From an uncultured SAR86 cluster bacterium (GTDB lineage Bacteria > Pseudomonadota > Gammaproteobacteria > Magnimaribacterales > D2472): 49,739 bases of DNA. Each line of letters begins with the position of its first letter. Positions within the stretch are counted from its first letter, which is position 1. Shown piece by piece: positions 38,752-49,226 of this stretch. The position numbers were made by a program, and so were the translations under genes. Location: assembly GCA_902635645.1 (NCBI GenBank), contig CACPON010000006.1:1-49739 (forward strand), in the 5' to 3' direction. The notes under the pieces were generated by a model. That model had not been told where the DNA came from. It worked only from the letters and a program-made list of their open reading frames with translations, and did no database searches.

Positions 38752-40138
38752 GAGCATCCAACCTTTCTATAACTTTTTCTTTACCAAATAAGTACAGAGT
38801 CGTTCCTAAAGATGGTGAATTAGTTGATCCAGTTAAAGCTATTCTAATTGGTTGATTAACCTTTGGGATCGATAATTCTTTTTCTTCTCGATATTCTAGG
38901 AGAATATTATCAAGAGAAGATTCATCCCATGTATTCATGTCAATAATTTTTTCTTTTATATCAACCAGTACTTTGTCTGAACTCCCAATAAACTTATCAA
39001 TAGCCCTTTGATCATAGTTTTCTATTTCTTTGAAATAACAGATTAGATTATTAGCTACTCCTTTAAGAGTGTTTGCTGAAGACCTCATGGATTCGATAAG
39101 AAGATCTTTTTTAGGGTGCTCATTAATGTTTATCTCAAGATTATCAAGGAATGGGTTGATAGCAATAATAAAATCATCATGTGATAAATTTGCCATATGT
39201 TGCGAATTAAGAAAATCTAATTTAGTAACATCAAAAATTGCTCCTGCCTTTTGAACCTCTGTAATATCAAAATCCTTAATTAGATCATCAAGATAAAATA
39301 CCTCCTTGTCTCCTTTTGACCATCCTAATCTTGCTAAAGTATTTAAAATAGCTGAATCAAGATAACCCTCATCTTTATATTCACCTAAGCTTGTAGCAGC
39401 ATGTCTTTTTGAAAGTCTTTTTTTGTCTGCTCCTAACACTAATGGTAAATGTGCATATTCAAGCTCTGGATATTCAAGAGCATTTTGAATATGTATTTGC
39501 CTAGGTGTATTACTGATGTGGTCTTCACCTCTTATGACTGTTGTAACGCCCTGTTCATAATCATCAACTACATTGCATAAATGATAGGTTGGACTTCCAT
39601 CACTTCTTAGAATAATTAAATCATCAAGCTCTGAATTATTAAAAACAATATCACCACGAACGAAATCTTTAACTACTATATCCCCATCAAGCGGTGTCTT
39701 TAGTCTAAGAACTGTATCACTAGATTTTTGCAGATTAAGATTCCTACATTTGCCATCATACTGAGGCTTTTGTCCATTAGCTTGTTGTTCAGATCTCATT
39801 TTTTCTAATCTTTCAACGGAGCAATTACAATAATAGGCTTGGCCACTATCTATAATTTTTTGGGCGGCAGCCTGGTATATATCTCCTCTCTCAGATTGAT
39901 TAATAGGATTCTCATCTGGTGACAGCCCAATAGAATCTAAACTATCAAGAATATTCTTCTCGAATTCTTTTGTAGATCGCTCTCTATCAGTATCTTCAAT
40001 TCGAACTAGAAATTTTCCAGAATGTTTTTTAGCGTAAACATAATTAAATAAAGCTGTCCTTACTCCACCAATATGTAAGGTGCCGGTAGGACTTGGAGCA
40101 AATCTTGTTATAACTTTTTTCAATGCACTTTTCTCCAA
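38723..40138 (-). CDS. gltX: Glutamyl-tRNA synthetase
   Basis: RFAPSPTGTLHIGGVRTALFNY (HIGH), YAHLPLVLGADKKRLSKRHAATSL (KMSKS). Confidence 0.96.
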   Translation of the reverse strand: MEKSALKKVITRFAPSPTGTLHIGGVRTALFNYVYAKKHSGKFLVRIEDTDRERSTKEFEKNILDSLDSIGLSPDENPINQSERGDIYQAAAQKIIDSGQAYYCNCSVERLEKMRSEQQANGQKPQYDGKCRNLNLQKSSDTVLRLKTPLDGDIVVKDFVRGDIVFNNSELDDLIILRSDGSPTYHLCNVVDDYEQGVTTVIRGEDHISNTPRQIHIQNALEYPELEYAHLPLVLGADKKRLSKRHAATSLGEYKDEGYLDSAILNTLARLGWSKGDKEVFYLDDLIKDFDITEVQKAGAIFDVTKLDFLNSQHMANLSHDDFIIAINPFLDNLEININEHPKKDLLIESMRSSANTLKGVANNLICYFKEIENYDQRAIDKFIGSSDKVLVDIKEKIIDMNTWDESSLDNILLEYREEKELSIPKVNQPIRIALTGSTNSPSLGTTLYLFGKEKVIERLDALIAFVHKDN

Positions 40139-40836
40139 ATTGTTTCCACAGCATTTCTTTTTTCAATATCCGTTAATCTAGACTCATGTTCTTCTAAATC
40201 ATTCTTATTTGCCATTATGGAAACTAATTCAATACCTTCTCTTGCCATAGTATTGTTTGAAGAAGTTTTTTCATTATCAGATAAATTTTTTGAATCGAAT
40301 TCGAATTTACTCTGCCCACCTGTAAGAGACATATAAACATCTGCTAAGATATTTGCATCCAGCAAAGCTCCGTGAAATGTTCTGTCATATCCAGAGATAT
40401 CAAAACGACTTGCTAATGCATCTAGTGAATTTCTTTGTCCAGGAAATTTATCTTTGGCAAGCGCTAAAGAGTCTTCTATCTCACATATATCTTCTAGCAT
40501 AGGATATTTTGACGAAGCTAGTTTAAGTTCATTATTTAAAAAACCTACATCAAAAGCTGCGTTATGAATAACCAAAGTGGAACCTTCAATGAATTCTAAA
40601 AATTCTTCTGCCACCTCTTCAAAATAGGGTTTATCTAATAGATCTTCGTTCATTATTCCATGAACCTTTGATGCCTCTTCATCAATTAATCTAGAGGGGT
40701 TAAGGTAGGTATGAAAATGTTCTTCGGATTTCTTTCTATCATTAAGTAGGACCGCTCCAATTTCAATGATTCTATGGCCCTGATGAACCTCTAGGCCTGT
40801 AGTTTCTGTATCTAAAATTATAAATTTTTTAGCCAT
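40120..40836 (-). CDS. dnaQ: DNA polymerase III epsilon subunit (3'-5' exonuclease)
   Basis: FIILDTETTGLEVHQGHRIIEIGAV, VIHNAAFDVGFLNNEL, HGALLDANILADVYMSLTGG. Confidence 0.94.
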   Translation of the reverse strand: MAKKFIILDTETTGLEVHQGHRIIEIGAVLLNDRKKSEEHFHTYLNPSRLIDEEASKVHGIMNEDLLDKPYFEEVAEEFLEFIEGSTLVIHNAAFDVGFLNNELKLASSKYPMLEDICEIEDSLALAKDKFPGQRNSLDALASRFDISGYDRTFHGALLDANILADVYMSLTGGQSKFEFDSKNLSDNEKTSSNNTMAREGIELVSIMANKNDLEEHESRLTDIEKRNAVETIWRKVH

Positions 40837-40843
40837 GGTTTAC

Positions 40844-41278
40844 TTATAAGGTATCTATTCCTTTGTTTGCAAGCTGGTCAGCTATTTCATTTTGTTCATG
40901 ACCAGAATGTCCTTTCACCCAAGACCATTTTACATCATGCAATTCAACATATTTATCTAACTCAACCCATAGATCTTTATTCTTGACATCTTTCTTAGAT
41001 GAATTTTTCCAATTGTTTTTTTTCCAATTATCAATCCAAGACGTTATACCCTGCATTACATATTTTGAGTCTGTAGTTAACTGAACAATACATGGCTCTT
41101 TTAACGCCTTTAAGCCCTCAATAGCAGCTTTAAGTTCCATTTGATTGTTTGTTGTGTTGAGCTCTCCACCAAAATATTCTTTTCTAGTATCTCCATACTC
41201 GATAAGCACACCCCAACCGCCAATACCTGGATTTCCTCTGCAAGCACCATCTGTATAAATATTTACTGTTTTCATCAA
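40844..41278 (-). CDS. rnhA: Ribonuclease HI
   Basis: [76 protein letters not shown]. Confidence 0.96.
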   Translation of the reverse strand: MMKTVNIYTDGACRGNPGIGGWGVLIEYGDTRKEYFGGELNTTNNQMELKAAIEGLKALKEPCIVQLTTDSKYVMQGITSWIDNWKKNNWKNSSKKDVKNKDLWVELDKYVELHDVKWSWVKGHSGHEQNEIADQLANKGIDTL

Positions 41279-41291
41279 ATTAACTTAGAAT

Positions 41292-42062
41292 TTGCATATG
41301 ATTAATATAGAGCCTATTGAAGCATTTAGCGATAATTATATTTGGTTAGTAACAACTAATGAAGGGTCAATAGTAATTGATCCAGGAGAAAGTACTAATT
41401 TACTAAAAATTCTTAATCAAAGAAGTCTTAATTTAAAAGCTGTTCTAATAACTCACCACCATTTTGATCATACTGGTGGAATTGACAAAATTCTTTCTGA
41501 AAAATCTATTGATGTATATGGGCCTAATAATAATATCGATTCAATCAATATCAGAGTTAATAATGAATCTAAAATAAACTTATTAGGAATTGAATTTAAA
41601 ATTATAGAAATTCCAGGTCATACACTCGATCATATCGCCTATTATTCAGAAAACAATGGTCATCCTATTTTATTCTGCGGTGATACTTTATTTGCAGGCG
41701 GATGCGGAAGAGTTTTTGAGGGTACTTTTGAGCAAATGCATGACTCATTATCAATTTTAAAAAAACTCCCTATAAATACTAAGATTTATTGTGGTCATGA
41801 ATACACTGAATCTAATCTTAAGTTTGCAAAAAGCGTTGAGCCACTTAATCAAAGAATAATTTCACGATATAATGAGGTTATTGAATTAAGAAAACAAGGA
41901 ATACCCTCACTCCCATCAACTATAGAACTTGAATTAGAAACAAATCCTTTTTTAAGAGTGGGTTTAAAAGAAGTTCAACAAGAAATATCAAAAAAATTTA
42001 ATACATCCAATAATGATAAAGATATATTCACAGCAATGAGACAATGGAAAGACAATTTTTAA
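41292..42062 (+). CDS. gloB: Hydroxyacylglutathione hydrolase (glyoxalase II)
   Basis: AFSDNYIWLV, THHHFDHTGGI, GDTLFAGGCGRVFEGTFEQMHDSL, YCGHEYTESNLKFA. Confidence 0.94.
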   Translation: MHMINIEPIEAFSDNYIWLVTTNEGSIVIDPGESTNLLKILNQRSLNLKAVLITHHHFDHTGGIDKILSEKSIDVYGPNNNIDSINIRVNNESKINLLGIEFKIIEIPGHTLDHIAYYSENNGHPILFCGDTLFAGGCGRVFEGTFEQMHDSLSILKKLPINTKIYCGHEYTESNLKFAKSVEPLNQRIISRYNEVIELRKQGIPSLPSTIELELETNPFLRVGLKEVQQEISKKFNTSNNDKDIFTAMRQWKDNF

Positions 42063-43543
42063 TAGTATCTTTATTTTTCTTAATTGGACTTTCAAGTTGT
42101 CAATCTAATCAGACTATTGCTAGCGATATAGATTTTAAATGTGGTTCAGGATCTTTAAGCATAGGATGTATTAATGGAGTAACTCCTCCTATTGAAGTAC
42201 CAGAGCCAGTTGCTGAAAATGTATGGGATTATATGATCATCAATAGTAATTATGATCATGATATAACTTTTGATGAAAAAACTCTCAGCTATATTAATAA
42301 TCATTTAAAAGATGTTGATAAACTTAACGAATTCCTTAGTAAGTCATATTATTTTATTTACTATGTGATTCAAGAGCTTGAAGCTGCAGACCTACCTCCA
42401 GAACTAGCATTAATACCTTTTGTGGAAAGCAATTATGATCCTTTTTCAATATCTCCATCTGGAGCAGTTGGTCTTTGGCAATTTATGCCAAAAACCGGAA
42501 GGATGTTTAATCTTGAAAAGTCATGGTGGAGTGAAGACAGACATGATCCTTATAGATCTACGCATGCAGCTATAGGTTATTTTAAATATTTGCTTGAGAG
42601 ATTTGATAACGATCTATATCTTGCATTGGCTGCATATAATGCTGGACCCACATATTTAGATAGGCAAATAAATAAAAATAAAAGAAGAAATTTAGATTAT
42701 GATTTTTGGTCACTAGATTTAAATAAGCAAGTTACTGAATATATTCCAAAATATATTGCCATTAGAGAGATTGTATTTAACTCTAAAAAATATGGGATCG
42801 TTTTACCTGATATACCTCTTGAATCTGTTGTTAAAAGAATTGAAATACCTGGCCAAGTTGAAATATTAACATTAAGTGAATATTTAGAAATACCACCTGA
42901 ACTTATTTATAAACTTAATGCGGGATATACTAAATGGGCTTCAGCACCAAAAGATAAAAGTATTTTCTATGTTCCAATTGAAAAGACATATCTTTTAGAT
43001 AGTCCAGATAGTCCATTTGATAATGTGAATCAAATTAACTGGATTTCTCACATTGTTGAGCCTGGTGACAGCTTATGGAAGCTTGCTAATAAATACGATA
43101 CTGAGGTAAAAATTATTAAAAAAATTAACTACCTTGAGTCTGATTTATTATCATTAAAAGATACGCTATTAATACCTTTAAGTAGTTCAAAATCCAATAA
43201 TTTTATCCCTTACGAAATGCATATTGTGTCTGAGGGAGACACACTGTGGAGTATTTCAAGTAAATATAATATTGATATTAAAGATATAACTAGAATGAAC
43301 TCGTTAAATCAGAATTCTTTATTACAATTAGGGCAACAACTGACAATTGGTAATAAGAATATTCATAGAAATATTGAATCAAAGAAAAGAACAATTTTAT
43401 ATTCAGTGAAGCAAGGAGATAATTTATACAAAATCTCAGATATTTTTGATGTAAGTGTTGAAAGTATTAAACAGATAAATGATTTTGAATCTTCTGATTT
43501 GATGCCTGGACAAATAATAAAAATAGCTATTAGAGCTTTTTAA
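42044..43543 (+). CDS. mltD: Membrane-bound lytic murein transglycosylase D with LysM repeats
   Basis: Lipoprotein signal (FLIGLSSCQ); PFVESNYDPFSISPSGAVGLWQFMPKTGR; AAYNAGP; LysM-type repeats (VEPGDSLWKLANKY, VSEGDTLWSISSKY, VKQGDNLYKISDIF). Confidence 0.94.
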   Translation: MERQFLIVSLFFLIGLSSCQSNQTIASDIDFKCGSGSLSIGCINGVTPPIEVPEPVAENVWDYMIINSNYDHDITFDEKTLSYINNHLKDVDKLNEFLSKSYYFIYYVIQELEAADLPPELALIPFVESNYDPFSISPSGAVGLWQFMPKTGRMFNLEKSWWSEDRHDPYRSTHAAIGYFKYLLERFDNDLYLALAAYNAGPTYLDRQINKNKRRNLDYDFWSLDLNKQVTEYIPKYIAIREIVFNSKKYGIVLPDIPLESVVKRIEIPGQVEILTLSEYLEIPPELIYKLNAGYTKWASAPKDKSIFYVPIEKTYLLDSPDSPFDNVNQINWISHIVEPGDSLWKLANKYDTEVKIIKKINYLESDLLSLKDTLLIPLSSSKSNNFIPYEMHIVSEGDTLWSISSKYNIDIKDITRMNSLNQNSLLQLGQQLTIGNKNIHRNIESKKRTILYSVKQGDNLYKISDIFDVSVESIKQINDFESSDLMPGQIIKIAIRAF

Positions 43544-44394
43544 TTATCTGTAGTTTTTGGATCAAGAGCATCTCTTAGCCCATCACCAAAAAAATTTAAA
43601 GCAAAAAGAGTTATTGTGAAAGTAATGCCCGGGTAAATTAATAGCCAACTATACTCCTCCATAGATTCAACACCATCTTTTATTAAAGTACCCCAACTAC
43701 TCATGGGAGGTTGAATACCCAAACCTAAGAAACTTAAGAAACCCTCTAAAAGCATGACCTGAGGAATTGTTAATGTTGCATAAACTGCTATTGGTCCAAG
43801 GATATTTGGCAATAAATGCTTCCTAAACATTGAGAAATTACTTACTCCCATAGCTTTTGCAGCCATAACAAATTCTTGGTTTTTAAGACCCATAACTTGT
43901 CCCCTTACAATTCTCGCCATGGTAAGCCATTCAACAGCACCAATTGCTCCAAATAAAAGCCATAGGTTCCTGCCAAAAATTACCATTAATAAAATGATAA
44001 AAATTATGAAAGGAAGTCCATATAGAACATCAACTATTCTCATCATTATTGAATCTACTTTCCCGCCAGCATAGCCAGCAATAATCCCCCACGAGACACC
44101 TATAACTAGGGCAACTCCTGTTGCAACAAAACCCACTAGCAGAGAAATTCTAGCTCCATACAATATTCTACTTAGAAGATCTCTTCCTAAAACATCAGTA
44201 CCTAATATATGAGCTGCTGATGGTGGAGAAGCTCCTAATTCTAAATCTTGAAAAGAATAAGAGTAAGGTGCAATCCAAGGAGCAAGAGCTGCACATGCAA
44301 TCAAAATTAATAATATAAAAGCTCCAAACATAGCAGCTTTATTTCTAGTTAATCTGTATATTGCATCAGACCATAATGTGGAACTATTACTCAT
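43540..44394 (-). CDS. oppC: Peptide ABC transporter permease (OppC/DppC-like)
   Basis: AHILGTDVLGRDLLSRILYGARISLLVG; EAA-loop AKAMGVSNFSMFRKHLLPNILGPI. Confidence 0.9.
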   Translation of the reverse strand: MSNSSTLWSDAIYRLTRNKAAMFGAFILLILIACAALAPWIAPYSYSFQDLELGASPPSAAHILGTDVLGRDLLSRILYGARISLLVGFVATGVALVIGVSWGIIAGYAGGKVDSIMMRIVDVLYGLPFIIFIILLMVIFGRNLWLLFGAIGAVEWLTMARIVRGQVMGLKNQEFVMAAKAMGVSNFSMFRKHLLPNILGPIAVYATLTIPQVMLLEGFLSFLGLGIQPPMSSWGTLIKDGVESMEEYSWLLIYPGITFTITLFALNFFGDGLRDALDPKTTDN

Positions 44395-45314
44395 GAGATA
44401 TCTCTAGATCGTGGGTTTAGCCACATTGCTGCAAGGTCAGATAATAAATTAAAGAAAACTATCATTGCAGAGAAAAATATTGTTGTACCCAATATCATTG
44501 TGTAATCTCTATTAAAAGCTGCCTCAACATAAAATCTTCCAAGTCCTGGGATTTGAAAAATGGTCTCAACAACAAAAGATCCAGCCAATAAACCTGCGAT
44601 TGCAGGACCTAAAAATGAAACAACAGGAATCAGGCCTCCTTGCATTGCATGCTTTATGACAACATTCCTTTCAGTCAATCCTTTAGCTCGTGCAGTTCTT
44701 ATGAAATCTTGATTTAATACCTCTAACATACCTCCTCTGCTTAGTCTGGCTATATAAGCAGCGTAAGCAAAACCTAAAGTAATTGAAGGTAATATTTTAT
44801 CTCCTGGAAGTTGACCCCAGCCAGAAACAGGAAGAACCTCTAAATTGATACCAAAAATTAATACTAAAAGCGGTCCCATTAAAAACGTAGGGACACAAAT
44901 ACCTATCATTGCTATTGCCATAGGAATAAAATCAAGATAAGTATTTCGTTTGAGAGCTGCCAATACTCCAGAAGAGACTCCAATTAACAAAGCAATTAAT
45001 ATTGCATAAAAAGCTAATTCAAAGGTTACTGGTAGGCCTGTTGCAATCATTTCTGAGACTGATCTTCCAGGGAATCTAAAGGAAGGACCAAAGTCACCCC
45101 TAAGAATCCCAGACATGTAATCAACATACTGCTCCCATTCAGAAGCATCTAAGTTATAAGCTTCATTTAGATTTTTTAATACTTGAGGTGAAACAGCTTT
45201 GTCAGCATCAAATGGTCCACCTGGTGCTAATTTAATTAAGAAAAAGGTCAAACTAGCTACAGCCAATAAGACTGGGATAGCAAGTAATAATCTCCTAATA
45301 AAAATATTTAACAC
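44391..45314 (-). CDS. oppB: Peptide ABC transporter permease (OppB/DppB-like)
   Basis: N-terminal FIRRLLLAIPVLLAVASLTFFLIKLAPGGPFD; TARAKGLTERNVVIKHAMQGGLIPVVS. Confidence 0.9.
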   Translation of the reverse strand: MLNIFIRRLLLAIPVLLAVASLTFFLIKLAPGGPFDADKAVSPQVLKNLNEAYNLDASEWEQYVDYMSGILRGDFGPSFRFPGRSVSEMIATGLPVTFELAFYAILIALLIGVSSGVLAALKRNTYLDFIPMAIAMIGICVPTFLMGPLLVLIFGINLEVLPVSGWGQLPGDKILPSITLGFAYAAYIARLSRGGMLEVLNQDFIRTARAKGLTERNVVIKHAMQGGLIPVVSFLGPAIAGLLAGSFVVETIFQIPGLGRFYVEAAFNRDYTMILGTTIFFSAMIVFFNLLSDLAAMWLNPRSRDIS

Positions 45315-45320
45315 TAAATT

Positions 45321-46925
45321 CTAATCTCTTTCTAAATATATAAACTTAGGATGATGGTGATCTAAAATATGAGGGTTATATCCCTTTACATCAGGAGATA
45401 ATTGATATGATCTTACATAAGTATACAAAGGGATAATTGGCATATTCTCAATCAATATTTTTTCAGCCTCATCTAATAATTCATATCTCTCAGTCTGATT
45501 ATTGGTTGAATTAGCTTTTGCCATTAAGGAGTCATAAGATGCATCTTCCCAACCAGTCTTATTATTTCCTCTATTAGGCCTCATTAAATCTAGAAATGTA
45601 TTAGGATCTTCGTAATCACCAATCCAGCCTGCTCTTGAAACCTGAAAGTCGCCTACCATTTCGCGGCTTAAATAAACTTTCCAATCTTGATTGACTAACT
45701 CTACTTCTATACCCAAATTTTGTTGCCACATCTGTTGGATAGCTAAAGCAATTTTTCTATGGTCTTCATTAGTATTGAATAATATTTCTAACTTAGGAAA
45801 CTTATTTTCTGAATTGAAGCCTGCCTCAATAAGTAATTGTTTTGCTAAGTCTGGATCAAAAGGTATTGAAGTTGTTGGCTCATAACCATTTGACCCTGGA
45901 GGTGTAAAAGAATATGCAGGTATTTGTCCACATTTTGTGACTTTTTCTACCAACAGTTTTCTGTCGATTGAATATGCCAATGCTTTTCTAACCTTAACAT
46001 CACTTAAATACGGATTTGTTGTATTTAATCTATAAAAATATGTCCCCATATATGGGTCTATTCTTAAATCAGGGTTATTTTCTTCTAAATATACTGGGCA
46101 TTTTTGTGATGGCAGCGTACTTGTAACATGAAGCTGGCCTGCTCTAAACATTCTGTCTTCAGTCATTACATTTGAAACAGGATAGTAATGTATTTCATTT
46201 AATTTAACTGTTGAAGCATCCCAATACATAGGATTTTTTTCTACAACAATTTTATTGTTTAATTCCCATGACTTAAGATTGAATGCCCCATTACAGACAA
46301 AATTACCAGGCCTTGTCCACTCTCCGTTTCTATCATCAATAGACCCATGTTTTAGAACAGTTTCTTTGTGAACAGGCCAAGTACTATAGTGGCTCAAAAG
46401 GCCAGTAAAAAAAGGAGTTGGAGCTTTAAGTTTAACTTCAAGGGTGTAATTATCTAAAGCTTTAACTCCAACCGAACTAAAATCATCATTTAAGCCAGTA
46501 TGATATTCTTGAGCGCCTTCGAGATAATAAAGCATATCAGGGTATTGAGACCCTAAACTTGCAGTTAATATTCTTTGCCATGACCAAACAAAATCTTCAG
46601 CAGTAACTGGGTCCCCATTAGACCATTTACCATTCTTTCTTAATTTAAAAATATAGGTTTTTCCATCATCGCTAACTGACCAAGACTCTGCAGCTCCAGG
46701 TAAATTATCATCATCAAAAGCATTTGGAATAGTCAAACCCTCACATAGTGATATTAGGATGTGATGTTCTGGAACTCCAGTAACAATATGAGGATCTATG
46801 CCTTGTGGTTCTGAACCATTACCAAAATGAAATATCTGTTTATCAAGACCATCATCTACAGGCGACACATTAGATGAGCAACCAATGATTAAAAATAAAA
46901 TTAAAAAAATTGAATAATGTTTCAT
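45321..46925 (-). CDS. oppA: Peptide ABC transporter substrate-binding lipoprotein (OppA-like)
   Basis: Lipoprotein signal (LIIGCSSN), GSEPQGIDPHIVTGVPEHHILISLCEGL, WKVYLSREMVGDFQVSRAGWIGDYEDPNTFLDLM. Confidence 0.92.
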   Translation of the reverse strand: MKHYSIFLILFLIIGCSSNVSPVDDGLDKQIFHFGNGSEPQGIDPHIVTGVPEHHILISLCEGLTIPNAFDDDNLPGAAESWSVSDDGKTYIFKLRKNGKWSNGDPVTAEDFVWSWQRILTASLGSQYPDMLYYLEGAQEYHTGLNDDFSSVGVKALDNYTLEVKLKAPTPFFTGLLSHYSTWPVHKETVLKHGSIDDRNGEWTRPGNFVCNGAFNLKSWELNNKIVVEKNPMYWDASTVKLNEIHYYPVSNVMTEDRMFRAGQLHVTSTLPSQKCPVYLEENNPDLRIDPYMGTYFYRLNTTNPYLSDVKVRKALAYSIDRKLLVEKVTKCGQIPAYSFTPPGSNGYEPTTSIPFDPDLAKQLLIEAGFNSENKFPKLEILFNTNEDHRKIALAIQQMWQQNLGIEVELVNQDWKVYLSREMVGDFQVSRAGWIGDYEDPNTFLDLMRPNRGNNKTGWEDASYDSLMAKANSTNNQTERYELLDEAEKILIENMPIIPLYTYVRSYQLSPDVKGYNPHILDHHHPKFIYLERD

Positions 46926-46926
46926 A

Positions 46927-48798
46927 TTAAAAAACCAAATTATTTAAGTTAACTTTAGCTGATTCAAATATTTCTTGATTAATTACAGATGAAATACTCG
47001 ATGAGACTCTTTCTTCAGAAAAGTTATTGTATTGATCATAGAGCATATCAATTGATTCTGATGAAGGTTTATTAACATTAATTAAATCAACGATATAAAC
47101 ATCTCCTGATCTAGAATCAACAGTTATAGAATTCCCTGGTGCAATTTTAAAAACTTCTTGAATAACCTCTTGCGGCAATAGTGATGAATATCTTTTAACT
47201 TCAACAAAAGATTCTTCAGTAATAAAGTTATATGCCTCAAAAAAAGACTGCAAAGTATTTTCTGCTTTTGCCGTATCCAATTCTGCAACTAAAAGATTCT
47301 TTTTTTCAATCGTTTTAGATTCTGATAATAATTTATTAGCTTCACCAGATACGTCTTTATAATCTTGAAGCGTAGGCTCTTTAATTGAAGTAAGTGATAT
47401 TACTATTATTGAATCATCTAGATTGATGACTACTGGGGCAGCAATTTCAGAGTCAGGTGAAAAAATAAAATCTTTTACCCTAGAGTCATCAATAGAAAAA
47501 TTAAAGTTAGTTTCTTTTTTTCCGGTAACTTCAATTATTGGTTTAGATAATGATTCGCCTATGGATTCAATTGTCTCTTTAGAGAAAATCATTTCATCGA
47601 TTAAATCATATTCATCATTCATTAGTGCAAGTGATTCTGATGAAACTAAATTATCAATAATGCCATCTTGCATTTCTTCAATACTCATTACTTCAGCTTC
47701 ATTAAACTCTGTCATCTTTAAAATATGGAATGTTTCCTCAAGCTCTACAATACTGCTTACCTCATTAACACTTATGTCATCTAAGGCAATACCGAATTCT
47801 TCAGGAAATATATCTGCATCAAAGTATTCCAAATCTCCGCCGCTATCTTTAGAAACAATATCGTCACTATAGACCATAACCATTTCTTCAAAACTTGCCC
47901 CATTGCTCAATTCATCAGCAACTTTAGTAATTCTTTGAAATGCTTTCTCGGGTGAGTCGTAGTTAGCTTTTTCAATCATGATGTGAGAAAAACGAATTTC
48001 CGTTCTTTCATTAGTTCTTGATAAATAATCGTTATAAGCACTTTCAACGTAACCTTCTGGAATAATTACTGAATTTTTGTAATCTTCAGGCTTTAAAACT
48101 AAATATTTAAAAGACCTTTCTTCTTCAGAGTAAAAGAGAATTTGATTACTATCATAATAATCTTTAATTTCTTCTTCTGAATTTTCTATTTGTTGCTTGA
48201 GTATTTCTGAGTCTAATTTTATGAAATTAATATCAACTGATTGTTCTAAGATTTGTGCAAGTTCTTTTACTTCAGTTTCAGTAACAAAGGTTGATGAGGC
48301 TAAAGCAATTCTGTAAAGCTCTGATGCCATGATGTCAGTCATCATATCTATATATGAATCCTTAGTATAACCAGCAGCATTTACTTGAGCTCCATAGACA
48401 CCTTCATCAAAAACTCCATCAACCTGAAAAGCAGGATTTCTTATAATAGATTTTTTTGCTTGTTTGATAGTATCTTGATTAATAAAGCCTAACGATCTGG
48501 CTTCTGATAATAAAACTTTTTGAGATATTAATTCTTGTTTTATTGCGTCAAGCTGAATTGCTTCATCGAGTTCATTAAAATCAAAATCATCACCATAAAT
48601 ATTTTTAAACTTTTGAATGGTTATATTAGATGCGGCCTGCATATCTGCTTCTGAGATATTTTCTCCATTTATAGAGCCAAAAGAGGTCTGAAATGTAGAG
48701 CCAAGTGAAGATGTACCTAAGAAAACAAATGGCAATGCGCATGCTGCAATTACAATAAATAGCCTAGGCCCAGTTAAAAAATTTCGAAGTGATTCCAT
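46927..48798 (-). CDS. ppiD: Peptidyl-prolyl cis-trans isomerase D; start revised to MESLRNFLTGPRL
   Basis: N-terminal TM anchor, SurA_N-like region, parvulin domain (EIRFSHIMIEKANYDSPEKAFQRITKVADELSNGASFEEMVMVYSDD); lon-hupB-ppiD order. Confidence 0.87.
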   Translation of the reverse strand: MESLRNFLTGPRLFIVIAACALPFVFLGTSSLGSTFQTSFGSINGENISEADMQAASNITIQKFKNIYGDDFDFNELDEAIQLDAIKQELISQKVLLSEARSLGFINQDTIKQAKKSIIRNPAFQVDGVFDEGVYGAQVNAAGYTKDSYIDMMTDIMASELYRIALASSTFVTETEVKELAQILEQSVDINFIKLDSEILKQQIENSEEEIKDYYDSNQILFYSEEERSFKYLVLKPEDYKNSVIIPEGYVESAYNDYLSRTNERTEIRFSHIMIEKANYDSPEKAFQRITKVADELSNGASFEEMVMVYSDDIVSKDSGGDLEYFDADIFPEEFGIALDDISVNEVSSIVELEETFHILKMTEFNEAEVMSIEEMQDGIIDNLVSSESLALMNDEYDLIDEMIFSKETIESIGESLSKPIIEVTGKKETNFNFSIDDSRVKDFIFSPDSEIAAPVVINLDDSIIVISLTSIKEPTLQDYKDVSGEANKLLSESKTIEKKNLLVAELDTAKAENTLQSFFEAYNFITEESFVEVKRYSSLLPQEVIQEVFKIAPGNSITVDSRSGDVYIVDLINVNKPSSESIDMLYDQYNNFSEERVSSSISSVINQEIFESAKVNLNNLVF

Positions 48799-48819
48799 AA
48801 TGATGACATTATAAATAAA

Positions 48820-48846
48820 AAAAGGGTGCGGAAGCACCCTTTTTTA
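48820..48846 (-). terminator. Rho-independent terminator downstream of hupB (GGGTGC-GGAA-GCACCC, T-run)
   Basis: Perfect stem 48824-48839 flanked by A and T runs. Confidence 0.87.
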
Positions 48847-48859
48847 AAGTTAATAAAAG

Positions 48860-49138
48860 TTAGCCGTTTTTAACCTTATCTTTAAGGCCTTTACCAGCTT
48901 TAAAACCTGGAACTTTAGAAGCAGCAATATGCATTGATGCACCAGTTTGAGGATTTCTACCCTCTCTAGCAGCTCTGTGCCTTACTGAAAATGTTCCAAA
49001 ACCTACTAGTGATACAGAATCACCTTTACCTAAAGCATCACCAATTCCACCTAGAACTGCATCAACTGCTCTGCCAGCTGAAGCTTTAGAAATATCTGCG
49101 TCACTTGCGACCGCATCAATCAAATCTGATTTATTCAT
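48860..49138 (-). CDS. hupB: DNA-binding protein HU (beta-like)
   Basis: [67 protein letters not shown]. Confidence 0.96.
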   Translation of the reverse strand: MNKSDLIDAVASDADISKASAGRAVDAVLGGIGDALGKGDSVSLVGFGTFSVRHRAAREGRNPQTGASMHIAASKVPGFKAGKGLKDKVKNG

Positions 49139-49226
49139 ATTAAATACTCCTCTGTGTAAATTTATTTATATAAATACTCCTCTATGAAAAGCTTTTTGGC
49201 CCTAAAAGTCAAGTAAATAAAGGGTT

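Noticed and set aside
47423-47872. 149-aa plus-strand ORF
   Set aside because: Entirely antisense to ppiD, low-complexity Ser-rich composition typical of the reverse strand of AT-rich genes; no recognisable motif.
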